The notes beneath the pieces were generated by a model. It searched no databases and was not told the origin of the DNA. It saw only the letters and a list, made by a program, of their open reading frames with translations. Position numbers and translations under genes: made by a program. From Puccinia triticina (taxonomy: Eukaryota > Basidiomycota > Pucciniomycetes > Pucciniales > Pucciniaceae): a stretch of 64,000 nucleotides of DNA. The stretch is from the NCBI RefSeq assembly GCF_026914185.1, contig NC_070559.1:2790001-2854000 (forward strand), in the 5' to 3' direction. Below are positions 54,198-64,000 of this stretch, in pieces; the stretch's first letter is position 1; every line of letters starts with the position of its first letter.

Positions 54198-54590
54198 GTT
54201 TCTCCTCACATCCAAACCTCAATCAACTCCCTTAATTTGTGTATGCAGTGTTGCGTGGGGGTAGTGCAGTTGGTGTGACCATCATTTGTGCCATGGCTAT
54301 CCTTACAATGCACTGCATGCATTTTACTGAATTGAGCAGGAGAGCAGAGGACTGAACATCATTTGGACCGTGCTCTCCTGGCTCATGTATATTCCTGCTT
54401 CTCCATAAAAAACCAATGATAATGTCACCAGAACACTAATTTTTGCTACTGATGTCATCATCCCAGGACTGGCAAGCGCATTCGTCCTCAAAAACATTCC
54501 AAACAATGGCATTGAGTCCAGGAAAAAGGTGAACAACCGGTTTGCAATCCTGGCCAGCACCAGCATATTTACCACTTCGCCATCCCTCTA
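54198..54590. other. No recognised gene
   Basis: Short interval following the Kelch remains; ORFs on both strands lack motifs. Confidence 0.4.
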
Positions 54591-54941
54591 TTGCGGCAAC
54601 ACAATCCCTTCCCTGACAAAACATTCACCACCTGGGCAAAAATTGAAAAATACTACTTCAGCATCTCACACGGTGTTTGCCTTGTGGCGCCAAACAACCT
54701 ACCCCCCTTCTGCATGGCTGTGTGGTATCCCTTTGAAACAATGCCTTCTGAAGAGAAGAGGGGTTGGGAAAGGTTTGTCTTGCATCTTCTCAGTCGCACC
54801 AACTACGTCGTTGCTTGGGTCCAAACCAATGGGGAACAGCAAGGAGGAGAGATGTGGGGAGACGGTTGGCCCAAGTGTTCCAAAAAAACTGAATTCTTTG
54901 GAAGATTTCATGCTCTGTCAAACATTTGCGCAGACAAATGA
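54591..54941 (+). CDS. Hypothetical 116-residue ORF
   Basis: Reads TFTTWAKIEKYYFSISHGVC ... MAVWYPFETMPSEEKRGWER ... NYVVAWVQTNGEQQG, with amino-acid composition of a real globular protein (balanced charged and aromatic residues). I recognise no family. It sits on the same strand directly after the Kelch remains and before a solo LTR, which may have truncated it. It could be the last exon of the Kelch gene. Confidence 0.35.
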   Translation: MRQHNPFPDKTFTTWAKIEKYYFSISHGVCLVAPNNLPPFCMAVWYPFETMPSEEKRGWERFVLHLLSRTNYVVAWVQTNGEQQGGEMWGDGWPKCSKKTEFFGRFHALSNICADK

Positions 54942-55003
54942 GGCTCCTCAACTTCAACCCTGACAATCAGCAGGCCTGACTTCTTGAAGCTGGCCAATGG
55001 ATC

Positions 55004-55476
55004 TGTCAGCGGTGGGTTAATTGGGGGAAGATGGGAATCCACTCAATGGAAGTTTACTGGAATAATCCGGTGGCTCCAAGTCGTAGATGGGGTTGAATCT
55101 GATCCAAAGAGTTTACGCCCAGCCAATGATAAGTTTTGAGACAGTCAGGCTTGAGTTTCCAGACAGTGATTTGTTGATATGAGGGGAACTGGCTATTTGA
55201 AGTAGTGATTTGTTGATGTGTCTTCAAATAAAGAGGAATGAGTAAAAGATGTTTATTATTTTTGTCTCTTCTGAAAATCTGGGGAACAATAGAATCCAGT
55301 GAGTACAACTTATAAGCTCTATCATACAAGTGTCACTAGATAGAAGCATAAAGTAGATGTTAATAACAGGGGAAATGGAAGTGAAACATATGTGAAACTT
55401 GGTATGAGTGTAGATGGTGTAGTAAAACCTGATACAGCTATCTAAGGGGTAGAGAGGTTTTACTTGCCAGCTGACA
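55004..55476 (-). mobile_element. Solo LTR of the small LTR family (473 bp)
   Basis: Plus-strand ends TGTCAGCGGTGGGTTAAT and TTGCCAGCTGACA match the LTRs of elements A and B in minus orientation. Flanking bases (GGATC and CATCC) are not a duplication, so it either lost one flank by deletion or arose from recombination between different insertions. Its right end abuts gypsy integrase coding sequence in mid-domain. Confidence 0.88.
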
Positions 55477-55480
55477 CATC

Positions 55481-56425
55481 CCCAGAATCATCATCTCTGA
55501 CAGAGATCCCAAGTTCACATCTGAATTCTGGACTGGTTTAAATAGTATGCTAGGAACAAAACTATCCTTCTCCACTGCTTAGCACCCCCAGACTGATGGA
55601 TTAGCTGAGAGAATGATTCAAACACTTGAAGATATGATCAGGAAGGTTTGTGCATATGGTCTAGAATTCAAAGACAATGATGGTTACACTCATGACTGGG
55701 TTTCACTTCTACCAATCCTTGAGCTAGCCTACTGCACTAGTATACACTCAACCACTGGAAAACCTCCTGCTATTCTAGAAAAAGGCTGGATCCCAAACCT
55801 TCCCAGAAACTTCTTGAAACAAGATTCTGTAGACATTCATCCTACTGCTCTTGCTTATGGAAAGATGTTTGAGAAAGCAAGAAAACATGCTGAGCAATGC
55901 ATAACAGAAGCTACCTCTTACAACAAAGAGAGATGGGACAAGACTCATAAAGAACCATCCTTTAAAGTTGGTGATAAAGTCCTGATATCCACAGCAAACT
56001 TCAACAACTTGTCTGGCCCTAAGATGATGAGAGACTCCTTTAATGGACCATTCCTTGTGAAAGCTTTACATGAAAAGAATGCTGTAGAAGTGATCCTGAC
56101 TGAAGAGTTTAGCAGGAAACATCCTACATTCCCTGTTGGCTTGGTGAAACCATACAGAGACCCCAATCCAGATGAGTCCCCCTTGAGACAAAAGGTTAAA
56201 GTTGTCATCCCCCCCATGGATAAGACCCCTTGGAGTAAAGTCATACAGAAGATTCTCAGAGACAAAATATTGAGATTGGAGAACAGAGATTTCATGATGT
56301 ACTTAGCTAGGTACAAAGGCTTGAGTGCTGATCATGATGAATGGCTCCTTGAGAAGGACATTTCAGACTCTGCTATCCTTCTAAGGAAGTTCAGAAGTGA
56401 GAAGAGGTATGCCCCTGTGGTTTAA
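55481..56425 (+). pseudogene. Ty3/gypsy integrase C-terminal part with chromodomain
   Basis: In-frame sequence begins in the integrase core ([14 protein letters not shown], second catalytic Asp), passes a TAG in the conserved STA-HPQTDG motif (about 55580), and continues open with AERMIQTLEDMIRKVC (catalytic Glu in AER), YTHDWVSLLPILELAY and STTGKPPAILEKGW. The C-terminal KVGDKVLISTANFN and GPFLVKALHE barrel follow, then a chromodomain (YLARYKGLSADHDEWLLEKD). Chromodomains direct integration to heterochromatin. Protease, RT and RNase H are missing: the copy is truncated at 55476 by the solo LTR. Confidence 0.94.
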
Positions 56426-56462
56426 TTTCCTACAGAAATCCAACCTTTTTGGTGGTAGGGAA

Positions 56463-57310
56463 TGTCAGCCTTAGAGTCAACACAGCTGACCTAAAGTCTG
56501 CCTCTTTCCTACTTATTACATATGAAATTACTTCATATCTTTTTCATCTTAAGAGATATCATTGTTTTGACTTCATGTTCTGTTTCCTCATGCAAGTTTA
56601 ACCCTAGTTACAACTTACCAATTCTTTGTAACTATACTCCTTCCCTGAGTTCTTGAGTTGTGGCGTGCATGCGCAGTTGTGACGTGTCAGCGCTACCAAG
56701 CGCGCCAAACCACATGTACATATGTAATTACATAAGCAAACTGTGAAAATTTTTGAATTCAGGATCCCCCTTGCCTGAGGAGGATACACAGACTTCAGCA
56801 CACCAGAAACACACCCCAGATAACCCAGGATCACCATAAAAGAGACCACCACGCTCTCAATATACCTACCGTCACAGGCGCCTAGGATATTGACAGTAGG
56901 TAGACTCTTTTCACTGAACCTTGCTTATCCAGAGTGAAACTCTGTTGCTCTCGATTGTTTCTTCTTTTCTTCAACTCTTTCAATCTTAAAAGATCAAAAG
57001 GTTATCTCTGGTTAAGACCTACAAAGCCAGAGCAGAGTAGTAACCCTACTTCTGAATCCCACCAATGTTTCCTTGTTGTGAGTGGAGGCTGTTGCACTCT
57101 TTCTTGGCCTTGCACAGCTGGCATCCAACTTTTCCAGGTTGAGAATATCCCAGATCAATTAATAAAGACTTAAAGTCTAGGCCTGATCTTCTCTTTCTCT
57201 CTCTTTCTCTTCCTCTTTTTTCAGTTTGTATTTCTTCATCCCAAGAAATCCAAACTATTCCCCCTCCTTTTCCTTGTGTCCTGCTGTCACATAAGAGACA
57301 CAGGCTCACA
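56463..57310 (+). repeat. Gypsy 3' LTR (848 bp)
   Basis: Begins TGTCAGCCTTAGAGTCAA 38 bp after the integrase stop, preceded by the purine-rich GGTGGTAGGGA, and ends AGACACAGGCTCACA. It is collinear with the solo LTR at 25862-26829, but about 120 bp shorter because it lacks part of the internal repeat block. Confidence 0.92.
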
Positions 57311-58260
57311 TCGGCCATCAAAGCCCTTAGATGGCTGAGTTGTAACAGACATTGAACAGGGTGTGTACTCCCTTTGATGGCCAGTACAACCTGGCCATCA
57401 AATGGATTTTGCCTCCGATGGCCAAGTTGTACTCACCATCAACTCCTCTTGATGGCGGGTACAACCTGGCCATGAATTTCACCCTGATGTATGGGCAAAC
57501 ATCAGGGTGACAATTTTGAGCAGGATCTTAATGTGCCATTGATGGCCTACGTCACAAATAGGTCTGTAGGATGAAACCAGCAGGCAACTCCCCTTGATGG
57601 CCCGGTTTTACTGTACATCAAAGGGAGGGTGTCTCCTCAATGGCAGGTAAAACCTGCCATCAAGAGAATTTTACACTCCCCCACTCCCTTTGATGGCAGA
57701 GTTTTACCAGCAAAAAGGGAGCATGTACTCCTTTTGATGGCTTCTGCAGCCCAGCAATTGAAGGAAGTGTTAACTCCCCACAATGGCTGGTACAGCGCAG
57801 AAAATTAATGAAGGCAGCCTCCCTTTGATAGCCGGGTTGCACCGGACATCAAAGGAAGTAGAAAATCTTTTTGATGAATGTTAAAACTTGGCCATTGAAG
57901 CCCTTTGATGGCTGAGTTTCAACGTCCATCAAAAAGGGTGTGTACTCCCTTCGATGGCCAGTGGAACCCGGCCATCAAAGGAAGTCTGCATCCAAATCAA
58001 TGGCCAAGTTGTACTTACCATCAACTCCTCTTGATGGCGGGTACAACCTGGCCATGAATGTCACCCTGATGTTTGGGCAAACATCAGGGTGACAATGTTG
58101 CACAGGATCTTCATGTGACATTGCTGGCCTATGTCACAGGTGGACATGTAGTATGCAACTAGGGGGCGACTCCCTTTGATGGCTGGGCTGTACTGGCCAT
58201 CAAAGGGGGCGTGTCTCCTCAGTGGACAGTACACCCCGGGTGCAATAGAACGTCTGGGGA
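57311..58260. repeat. 582-bp direct repeat block rich in GCCATCAAAGGG inverted motifs
   Basis: Two collinear copies of a segment (about 57311-57560 and 57890-58145) offset by 582 bp. Each contains many CCTTTGATGGCC / GGCCATCAAAGG pairs that can form hairpins, the GGCGGGTACAACCTGGCCAT block, and one 36-bp palindrome (57477-57512 and 58059-58094; arms TGTCACCCTGATGT and ACATCAGGGTGACA). No coding sequence. Likely the subterminal region of an unidentified DNA transposon. Confidence 0.8.
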
Positions 58261-61200
58261 CGGGCTGATCCTCACGTCTCACGACAGGACCTCCCCCGCA
58301 ACAACATACGGTCCAGTCACGGGCCCCGTGCCAGGCCCCACAACAGCTTCATGAAGCTGTCTCCCATTCCCTCACCCAATCTGCCGTCCAAACCCCATGT
58401 CACCAGACGGAAGCAGCCGACATCATTCGGCTGCTTGCATCATGTCCATCAAACGGGGTGCCAAAACAGAAGGCTGATACACAGTGGCTCATGAACCACA
58501 CAGCCAAAGCATTGCACGCCACATGTACGGCTCCCCACCACAACTACTGCGTGCAACCGTCCGCAGCAAGATGAAACTGGCAGTTATTGCCCGCTGGCTT
58601 GCGCTAGCGGGGCGCAATGTGCAACGCACAATGCCATAACCGTGAGAAATGTAAAGAGAGAGTCATTGTTGATTGCGCACACATCCAAGGCAGGAAAAAA
58701 TCTTCCTGGAAAACACATTACAACAAAAAAACAATACACAAAAGGGAAGCTGCAAGCGTGGAAAGAAAGAGAAATGCAAGAGCTATGTACAGGAGGGGCA
58801 GAAATTTGGAAACCAGATACATGTGTACAAATGCATGTCCAGAGCAGAGGCTTAGTGGGTTGAGGCCTCAGGAGGCAGAGCAGCATTTTCTTCAGCAATA
58901 ATGGCCATCTTGACCGCAACTCTGAGCTTGGTGGGTGGCCAAATGATGACCACATTGAGCTTAGAGAAAAATGTGTCTCCGTCAAAGGAGGTAGCATCGA
59001 GCTCCAGTATGAGCTTGAAAAAACTGTAGTCATTTGTATTGCCTCATTTTCAATGTCTGCAGAAATAATACCAGCCCACTTACGTGCGCCTGTACAAACC
59101 TGACCTTCCCCAAAGGTCTTGCAGTGGCTCATTGATAAATGCCCACTGGCAATTGGCATCACCCGGCACGCAACGGCCGTAGTGTGAAATGGTTTGAATC
59201 CAGAGGTAGGCAATACAAGTCCTGATTCTACTATCAGCGTGGGCATCTGCCCCATTTGCGTCAGGCAACATGCAAGCCTGCAACTGTAAATTTAAGCCAA
59301 CTGTTGGCACTTGTCCCCCCTCGGAGCCAGGTCAATGGTCGCGACTTGCAGGAAGACTTACATCTATGATCAAGTTGGTTAAGGAGGGCACTGGGTGTGT
59401 TATTGGCTGACCCTGGGGGCTGTGAACCATTCTAAGCAACTGGAAATTGCTGCAAGTCAGCCCCGGCCAATTGCTCCGTTCTACAGAAGATACAAATTCT
59501 GCACAGTGCCTCGCTTGTGTTTCAACTTGTCTTGCAACTCGGAGTTGACACTTGCCTCAGCTGCTGGGTCTCTTTCCAAAAATCCTGCCTGCAAATAATC
59601 AATCTTAAAATTGTTGGTTTGAATCCGGACATGATCCTAAAATTTAGATACATAATCAGCCTGGCATTCCAAGAGCTACACAACAGCTTTGTTTCATACC
59701 ATGGTTTGCTCAAGCAGACTGCGTCCGGCCGGTGGCCCCCCTTTGACTGGGTGGCACAAATAGACTTCCAAGTGAGGATCCATGAGTATTTCCTTTGCTC
59801 TGTTCTGCACAAAAGTCTGTGGACAAAAATCATGATCTCCTCATCCCACAGCAGCTCAAATACACTCTAAAATGACGATTATATGAGAACAACCGCACCT
59901 GGACAGAGAAAGAGGCTGCTGTGGACATTGAACCCGCTGAATCTTGTAGGCAAATAAGCAAATCTACAGATTGTCTGACAGACAAAATCAATTACAATAA
60001 GACTGCATATTTTTGGGGCTCAGGGATCTACCAGAATTCCTGACGGATAGTCAGTTGATCTCAAAATACTGATTAATTGCTATCCGATGTGGGTTGGGCA
60101 ACCTGAATGAGCTCTTCTCCAAATTCTGTGTACGGCGCACGGAGATCACACGTGCGACCCATATCATCAACAAAATCATTGTTGAGATGAGCTTTGGCAA
60201 TTTCAAATGGGACTATGGTAGGAGGCCAAGCTCAGCCAACACCCCCGCGTGGTCCCCCGTAGGCTCTGGTAGTACCACCGCGCTCAACGTAAGGGCTATC
60301 TTCTTGCCTTGAAGAACTCAGAAGTTGTTCTGCATGACTGAGTCAGTGTTGAAACCGCTAGTCAAACCCCAAGATTTGTGGATTCACCAGGTCTTGCAGG
60401 CCCGTTAGTAACACCTTGACTTGCCAAAGCTGAACTGGCTTGTGACCCACGCAAAGGAGGGGCGTAGGGGGCACGCTGGGAGTTGTGGCGTTGCTGGTTA
60501 GAGTGGACTCGAGAACTTGGAGTTACATCCGGGCGCCAAGATTGCTGAAGCTGGCAACAAGACAATTGGTCTTCACGGTCTGACTGGCTGGATAATGTTC
60601 AAAGGGAAAGCTCAAGAAGGATTATGCACAAACCGTGGGGAGGTGAGAAGTTTAAGTTGGGCCAAACTTATTGGAAAAGGTAAAAAATGTTTGGCGTGCT
60701 GTGAAGGCAAATATGCTACAAGTCTGCCACCCCTCCCACTGACCCCACCAGTTTATATGCTGGCTGCGTGATGATCACCACCGTTTAGCAACACCAAGGA
60801 TGTGGGTGGGGTGGGTGGGACAGCTGTTTAACCCTTGGCATTGCGCAGACCCCATGATCAAGCCCATGTGCTTGGGCACTCCTTCAACTCACCCTAAGTT
60901 GTAAAACACTACAACTTTTTCATCCTCAAGTTGGATGATTTGTATTTACATATTGGTTTGCCAGGCATGTGTTGTTTATTCCTTGCTAATCAGTAGCCAC
61001 GCAGAAGCTCCAGCCGGGGTTTGGAGTGCATTGGCAATATTTGCAAAGATGTCACCATTTTTTTCAGTTATATTTTTTCATATTTTTCTGTTCTAATATA
61101 GCGGCACAAGGGGAAGTTATAAATGCGCCAGGAACGGAAATGAATTTACATGAGCTTCCATTTGTGGCAAATTAGACATACATAGCACAATCAGTGGTTG

Positions 61201-61347
61201 ATGTCCCGTTGAAGCCACAGATTTTCATTTCTTTCCGATTGTCAGCAGTCTGCTAGTAAAGACAGCGCAGACAGCAACGAGTTACAGGCTGCTGTGAGCA
61301 AGAGCGGCCCCCAACCAAGAAATTCATCCAAATAGCAAGCACACTCA
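58261..61347. other. 3.1 kb with no recognised gene
   Basis: ORFs up to 223 codons exist (for example minus 58584-59255) but have no recognisable domain, are Cys/Ser-rich, and lack splice-consistent continuations. An ORF at 60094-60312 has a short FKWDYG motif but nothing else. I see no transposon ends. I leave it unassigned. Confidence 0.45.
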
Positions 61348-61915
61348 TGTAGCACCCTCGAGTGAGACAGCCAGACTCGGGTGTTGACTTTGAGTGAGTG
61401 AGGGAGCAACACCTGGGTATCTTCTAATAAGATTCCCAGGTGGATAGATCAAAGAGTACCAATGTGCATCGGACCACAGGTTAGCCCAACACAAGTGGGG
61501 TATAAGTACTAGGGATTGTTCCTACCAGGAACAACCCCCAGATCCGTTACCACACCCACCTTCATTGTTGTATTTGACTCTCAACGCCAACTTACAACGA
61601 TTGAGGCTTTTCTGATCCACCTTTTCTTCTATCCAACTTCCTCCTTGACTCGCCGCGCTCAGACTTGGTAAGTCGGATCTTCTTCTTTTGTCTCTCTTGT
61701 CCTAGATAGGACATCTCTACGAGTCCTTGAACTCAGGTTGTATCTGCTCAACCAGCCCCTTCCAAAGAAGGCGCGGCTTCCCTCCTTGCGCCTACACGGA
61801 CAAGTTGAGCTCCAGCTAGATAGCTGTGACAGCTGAGATCAGCCAAACCTTAGTTATTCCTAAGGTTTATATTCACAACGGTGTCACTTTAGAGACCCGC
61901 CCTGACACCAATGAC
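61348..61915 (+). repeat. Candidate solo LTR
   Basis: Starts TGTAGCACCCTCGAGTGAGA, holds a promoter-like GGGTATAAGTACTAGG at about 61498, a pyrimidine-rich downstream part, and an apparent splice-donor-like GGTAAGT near 61669, as many fungal LTRs do. I cannot find the right boundary or a target duplication and there is no second copy in the window. It may equally be the promoter of the gene at 61980. Confidence 0.35.
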
Positions 61916-61979
61916 AATTGACCCTTCCAGCGCCTTAGACTTACATAGTTGAATTTTCCCTCCCCACTTCAGCATAACA

Positions 61980-62948
61980 ATGGTGCGGCATTCAAGACCA
62001 CGGGTGAAGCAAAAAATCAATCAGAGTAAGTATGCACGCTGTCTCATTGCACAAAATCAAGAACCAAAAAAATCCTTTCTTTAACATGATTTAAATCAGA
62101 TATATTTTACCAGCACCCCGGTGAGAAGGGAGATAAATGGTACTGTCACCTTTGCAGAGGAGAAGGACAAGTCTTGAAGGCAGCTAACCTGTGTAAACAT
62201 GAGAAGACGCCGGCCCATCTGGCGGCAATACAAAATTGCAGGAAAAATACCCTACAACAAGAGATGGCAATCCCACCGAATTGGCAAGACAAAGAGATGG
62301 TCTGGACAGAAGCCCGCAAACAATCTTCTTCTCCAGATTATGAAGCATACGGCACAAGCAACAGTGGGTCGCTACTTTACGGTTATTGATATTGTAACGT
62401 TATCGTAGCAATTTTTGGTCCCTTTACGCTAACTGGACCGGTAGCAATGGGGAAATGTGGTGCGATATCGATATCGCACCGGGCGGGTGTTTTTTTTTCA
62501 AGGCCGCTACGATATCTATGGGCAGAGCAGCAGGTATTTATCAACATATTGAGCAAGAAAAGGCCATTTCAGGGCTGATTTGGCCTTTCACTGCTCAATA
62601 AAGTGTTGCTCTGCTTGATAAGGGCCAATTTGACCCTTAATTACTTAATAAAATGTTAATTTTCTCGATAACACGTTACTTTACTAGTAACGGCTGTACA
62701 AAAAAAGGCCAGTTACAATAACTGTGACGCGGCAATCCGCGCGCTAGCGTTAACAATAACTGTAAAAATGTTAGGCGCAGCTCGCTACTTTACTCTACAG
62801 CCCCGGTTATCGTAGAGTAAGGTAGCGACCCACCGTTGGCACAAGTCATGACAACGACTTGCAAAGAGATCTGGCTTTTGTAGACAAGAATAGCGCATTT
62901 GGAGATTCTCTGTCAGATACGGACTCCCACACTGTGAAAAAAACTTAA
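61980..62948 (+). pseudogene. Zinc-finger gene interrupted by a TIR element
   Basis: Exon 61980-62025 (MVRHSRPRVKQKINQ) joins across a 74-bp intron to exon 2 from 62100: GEKGDKWYCHLCRGEGQ, then NLCKHEKTPAHLAAIQN, a C-x2-C ... C/H ... H finger like those at the N-termini of fungal transposases. After the inserted element the frame continues HDNDLQRDLAFVDKNSAFGD and acidic SLSDTDS, ending at TAA 62946. The architecture (finger, then acidic linker) recalls the start of the Tnp2 protein at 41615, so this may be the first exons of another transposase whose core is absent. Family call is tentative. Confidence 0.5.
62359..62837. mobile_element. TIR element (479 bp), 8-bp TSD, inside an exon
   Basis: Ends CAACAGTGGGTCGCTAC and GTAGCGACCCACCGTT are inverted with one mismatch. 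Flanks are identical 8-bp copies GGCACAAG (62351-62358 and 62838-62845). Removing it with one copy restores the codons YGTSHDND of the host exon. The interior is rich in TAACGTTA-like and TATCGATATC palindromes and has no coding capacity. An 8-bp duplication suggests hAT or a related superfamily. Confidence 0.85.
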
Positions 62949-63261
62949 GAAAGTGCTGTCAGTTGACATGCAGCATACCTGAGTTCATTCCTAGTTGAGA
63001 CAAGGCCCATACAAATGAATCTCAGGGTGGTACACCCTGGAAAGTTTGGAATTTCCTCAGCTTCAGTCCATAGTGCAAAATGCACTAGACTGAGGTACAG
63101 GAAGCTTGGTCTGAGGTGCACAGACTCAGTCCTGAGGTAAATGCTCAGCTGCCCCTGATTCATCCAAAGTCCCTCGCATTGGAGGTCATGGGTAGATGCT
63201 TGACCTCCCCATCCCTCCAGGTCAACAAGAGTAAGCGCCCTTGTTGAAAAAGAGGAATCCC

Positions 63262-63790
63262 ACCCGGTCAAAAGCTATATACAAAGACTTTGACCGGGAG
63301 GAATCCCTCCCAGTCAATAAGATTACCGGTAGAAGTTCCCGGCAGACTGCCATACACAGTAGTCCACCGGGAGGAGTCCCTCCCGGTCAACTGCCATACA
63401 CAGCAGTTCACCGGGAGGAGTCCCTCCGGGTCAAATGCCATATACAGCAGTTGACTGGGAGGAATCCCTCCCGGTTGACTGCCATATACAGCATTTGACT
63501 GGGAGGAATCCCTCTCAGTCAATAACATTACTGGGAGGAGTCCCTCCCGGTCAACTGCCATATCAAGCAGTTGACTGGGAGGAGTCCCTCCCGGTAAACT
63601 GCCATATTGAGCAGTTGACTGGGAGGAGTACCTCTTGGTTGACTGCCATACACAGCAGTCCACTGGGAGGAGTCCCTCCTGGTCAACTGCCATATCAAGC
63701 AGTCGACTGGGAGGAGTCCCTCCCGGTCAACTGCCATGTGAAGCAGTCAACTTGGAGGAGTCCCTCCTGGTCAACTGCCATATCACTACC
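63262..63790. repeat. 43-44-bp hairpin array (GGGAGGAGTCCCTCCCGGTC)
   Basis: About twelve units, each with the self-complementary core GACTGGGAGGAGTCCCTCC followed by CGGTCAACTGCCATATACAG. The core folds into a hairpin with GGGAGG/CCTCCC arms. The AACTGCCATA ... AGCAGTT linker is itself a second inverted pair, so each unit offers two alternative stems. Translated ORFs on both strands are artefacts of the repeat. Confidence 0.9.
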
Positions 63791-64000
63791 AACATGGATG
63801 AATTTGCGATGTTGTATATTAATCAGTACAGCGTATTTTGATCAAATTATATTGATTTTTTTTTATTCCTCTTGATACCTTTGTCTGTGTTCCATGTTGC
63901 CTTCATACTCTCCTATAACCTTGCAACTTCCCCCTGTGTCAGCTTCAAGCCACAGGAATCCTTTTTTTTTTTTCCCTGATAAAAGTCATGAATTTCTACA
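63791..64000. other. AT-rich right edge
   Basis: No gene; a T run at 63964-63974. Sequence ends before any further feature can be recognised. Confidence 0.4.

Noticed and set aside
30408..58094. 36-bp palindromes as transcription terminators
   Set aside because: No U-tract follows, eukaryotic context, and pairing near transposon material fits better.
58584..59255. 223-codon minus-strand ORF
   Set aside because: No domain, Cys/Ser-rich low-information composition, no consistent splice continuation; likely chance.
63262..63790. Possible CRISPR-like array
   Set aside because: Units are continuous tandem repeats without distinct unique spacers, the genome is eukaryotic, and no cas-like gene is present.

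Overview
The window looks like repeat-dense nuclear DNA of a basidiomycete fungus, most probably a rust (Pucciniales). Protein-coding stretches carry very short introns (about 49-75 bp, GT...AG, with CTAAC-like branch sites). The mobile-element spectrum (Tnp2/CACTA, hAT, Ty1/copia, chromodomain Ty3/gypsy, Helitron-type Rep/helicase) and TGA/TAG nonsense mutations of C-to-T type fit that group. Assignment to rusts is inference. I recognise no rRNA, tRNA, CRISPR or bacterial-style operon.

Layout. 1-6.1 kb: a 28-bp tandem array split by a complete Ty1/copia element (938-6044, TSD CATTA) whose 4.4-kb frame is broken only by four TGA codons. 6.1-14.5 kb: two small hAT MITEs, a gypsy LTR fragment, and a 4-kb hAT element (10043-14030, 8-bp TSD) with a decayed minus-strand transposase, itself invaded by a minisatellite-bearing TIR element. 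14.7-29.1 kb: the most unusual structure, a 14.4-kb segment bounded by inverted repeats of about 280 bp and an 8-bp direct duplication. It encloses an intact five-exon gene with a basic C-terminus, a decayed Helitron-type Rep/helicase gene (interrupted by a Harbinger-type MITE), the readable exons of a glutathione S-transferase, a solo gypsy LTR (TSD ATTAA) and a decayed paralogue of the five-exon gene.

29.2-35.6 kb: sparse DNA, then a decayed SNF2-family ATPase gene split by a hAT MITE carrying a 21-bp minisatellite. 35.6-50.7 kb: Tnp2-type transposase and accessory-gene remains, plus two members of a small LTR element family that has one conserved ORF and no reverse transcriptase (37116-39780 and 47957-50590, the latter with TSD GAGAT). 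Eight copies of a 36-bp palindrome with TGTCACC...GGTGACA ends lie in pairs at about 30.4, 39.8, 47.9/50.7 and 57.5/58.1 kb.

50.7-64 kb: a proline/serine-rich predicted gene, a decayed Kelch-repeat gene, a solo LTR abutting a truncated gypsy integrase-chromodomain with its 3' LTR, a 582-bp repeat block, about 3 kb with nothing recognised, a zinc-finger gene interrupted by a TIR element (8-bp TSD), and a 43-44-bp hairpin array.

Few genes look intact: the gene at 16221-17426 and the GST exons at 24367-25331. Most other coding material is transposon-derived and carries nonsense or frameshift lesions. In three places (18.8, 34.3 and 62.4 kb) removing a MITE plus one copy of its target duplication rejoins the interrupted reading frame, so these elements inserted into exons.
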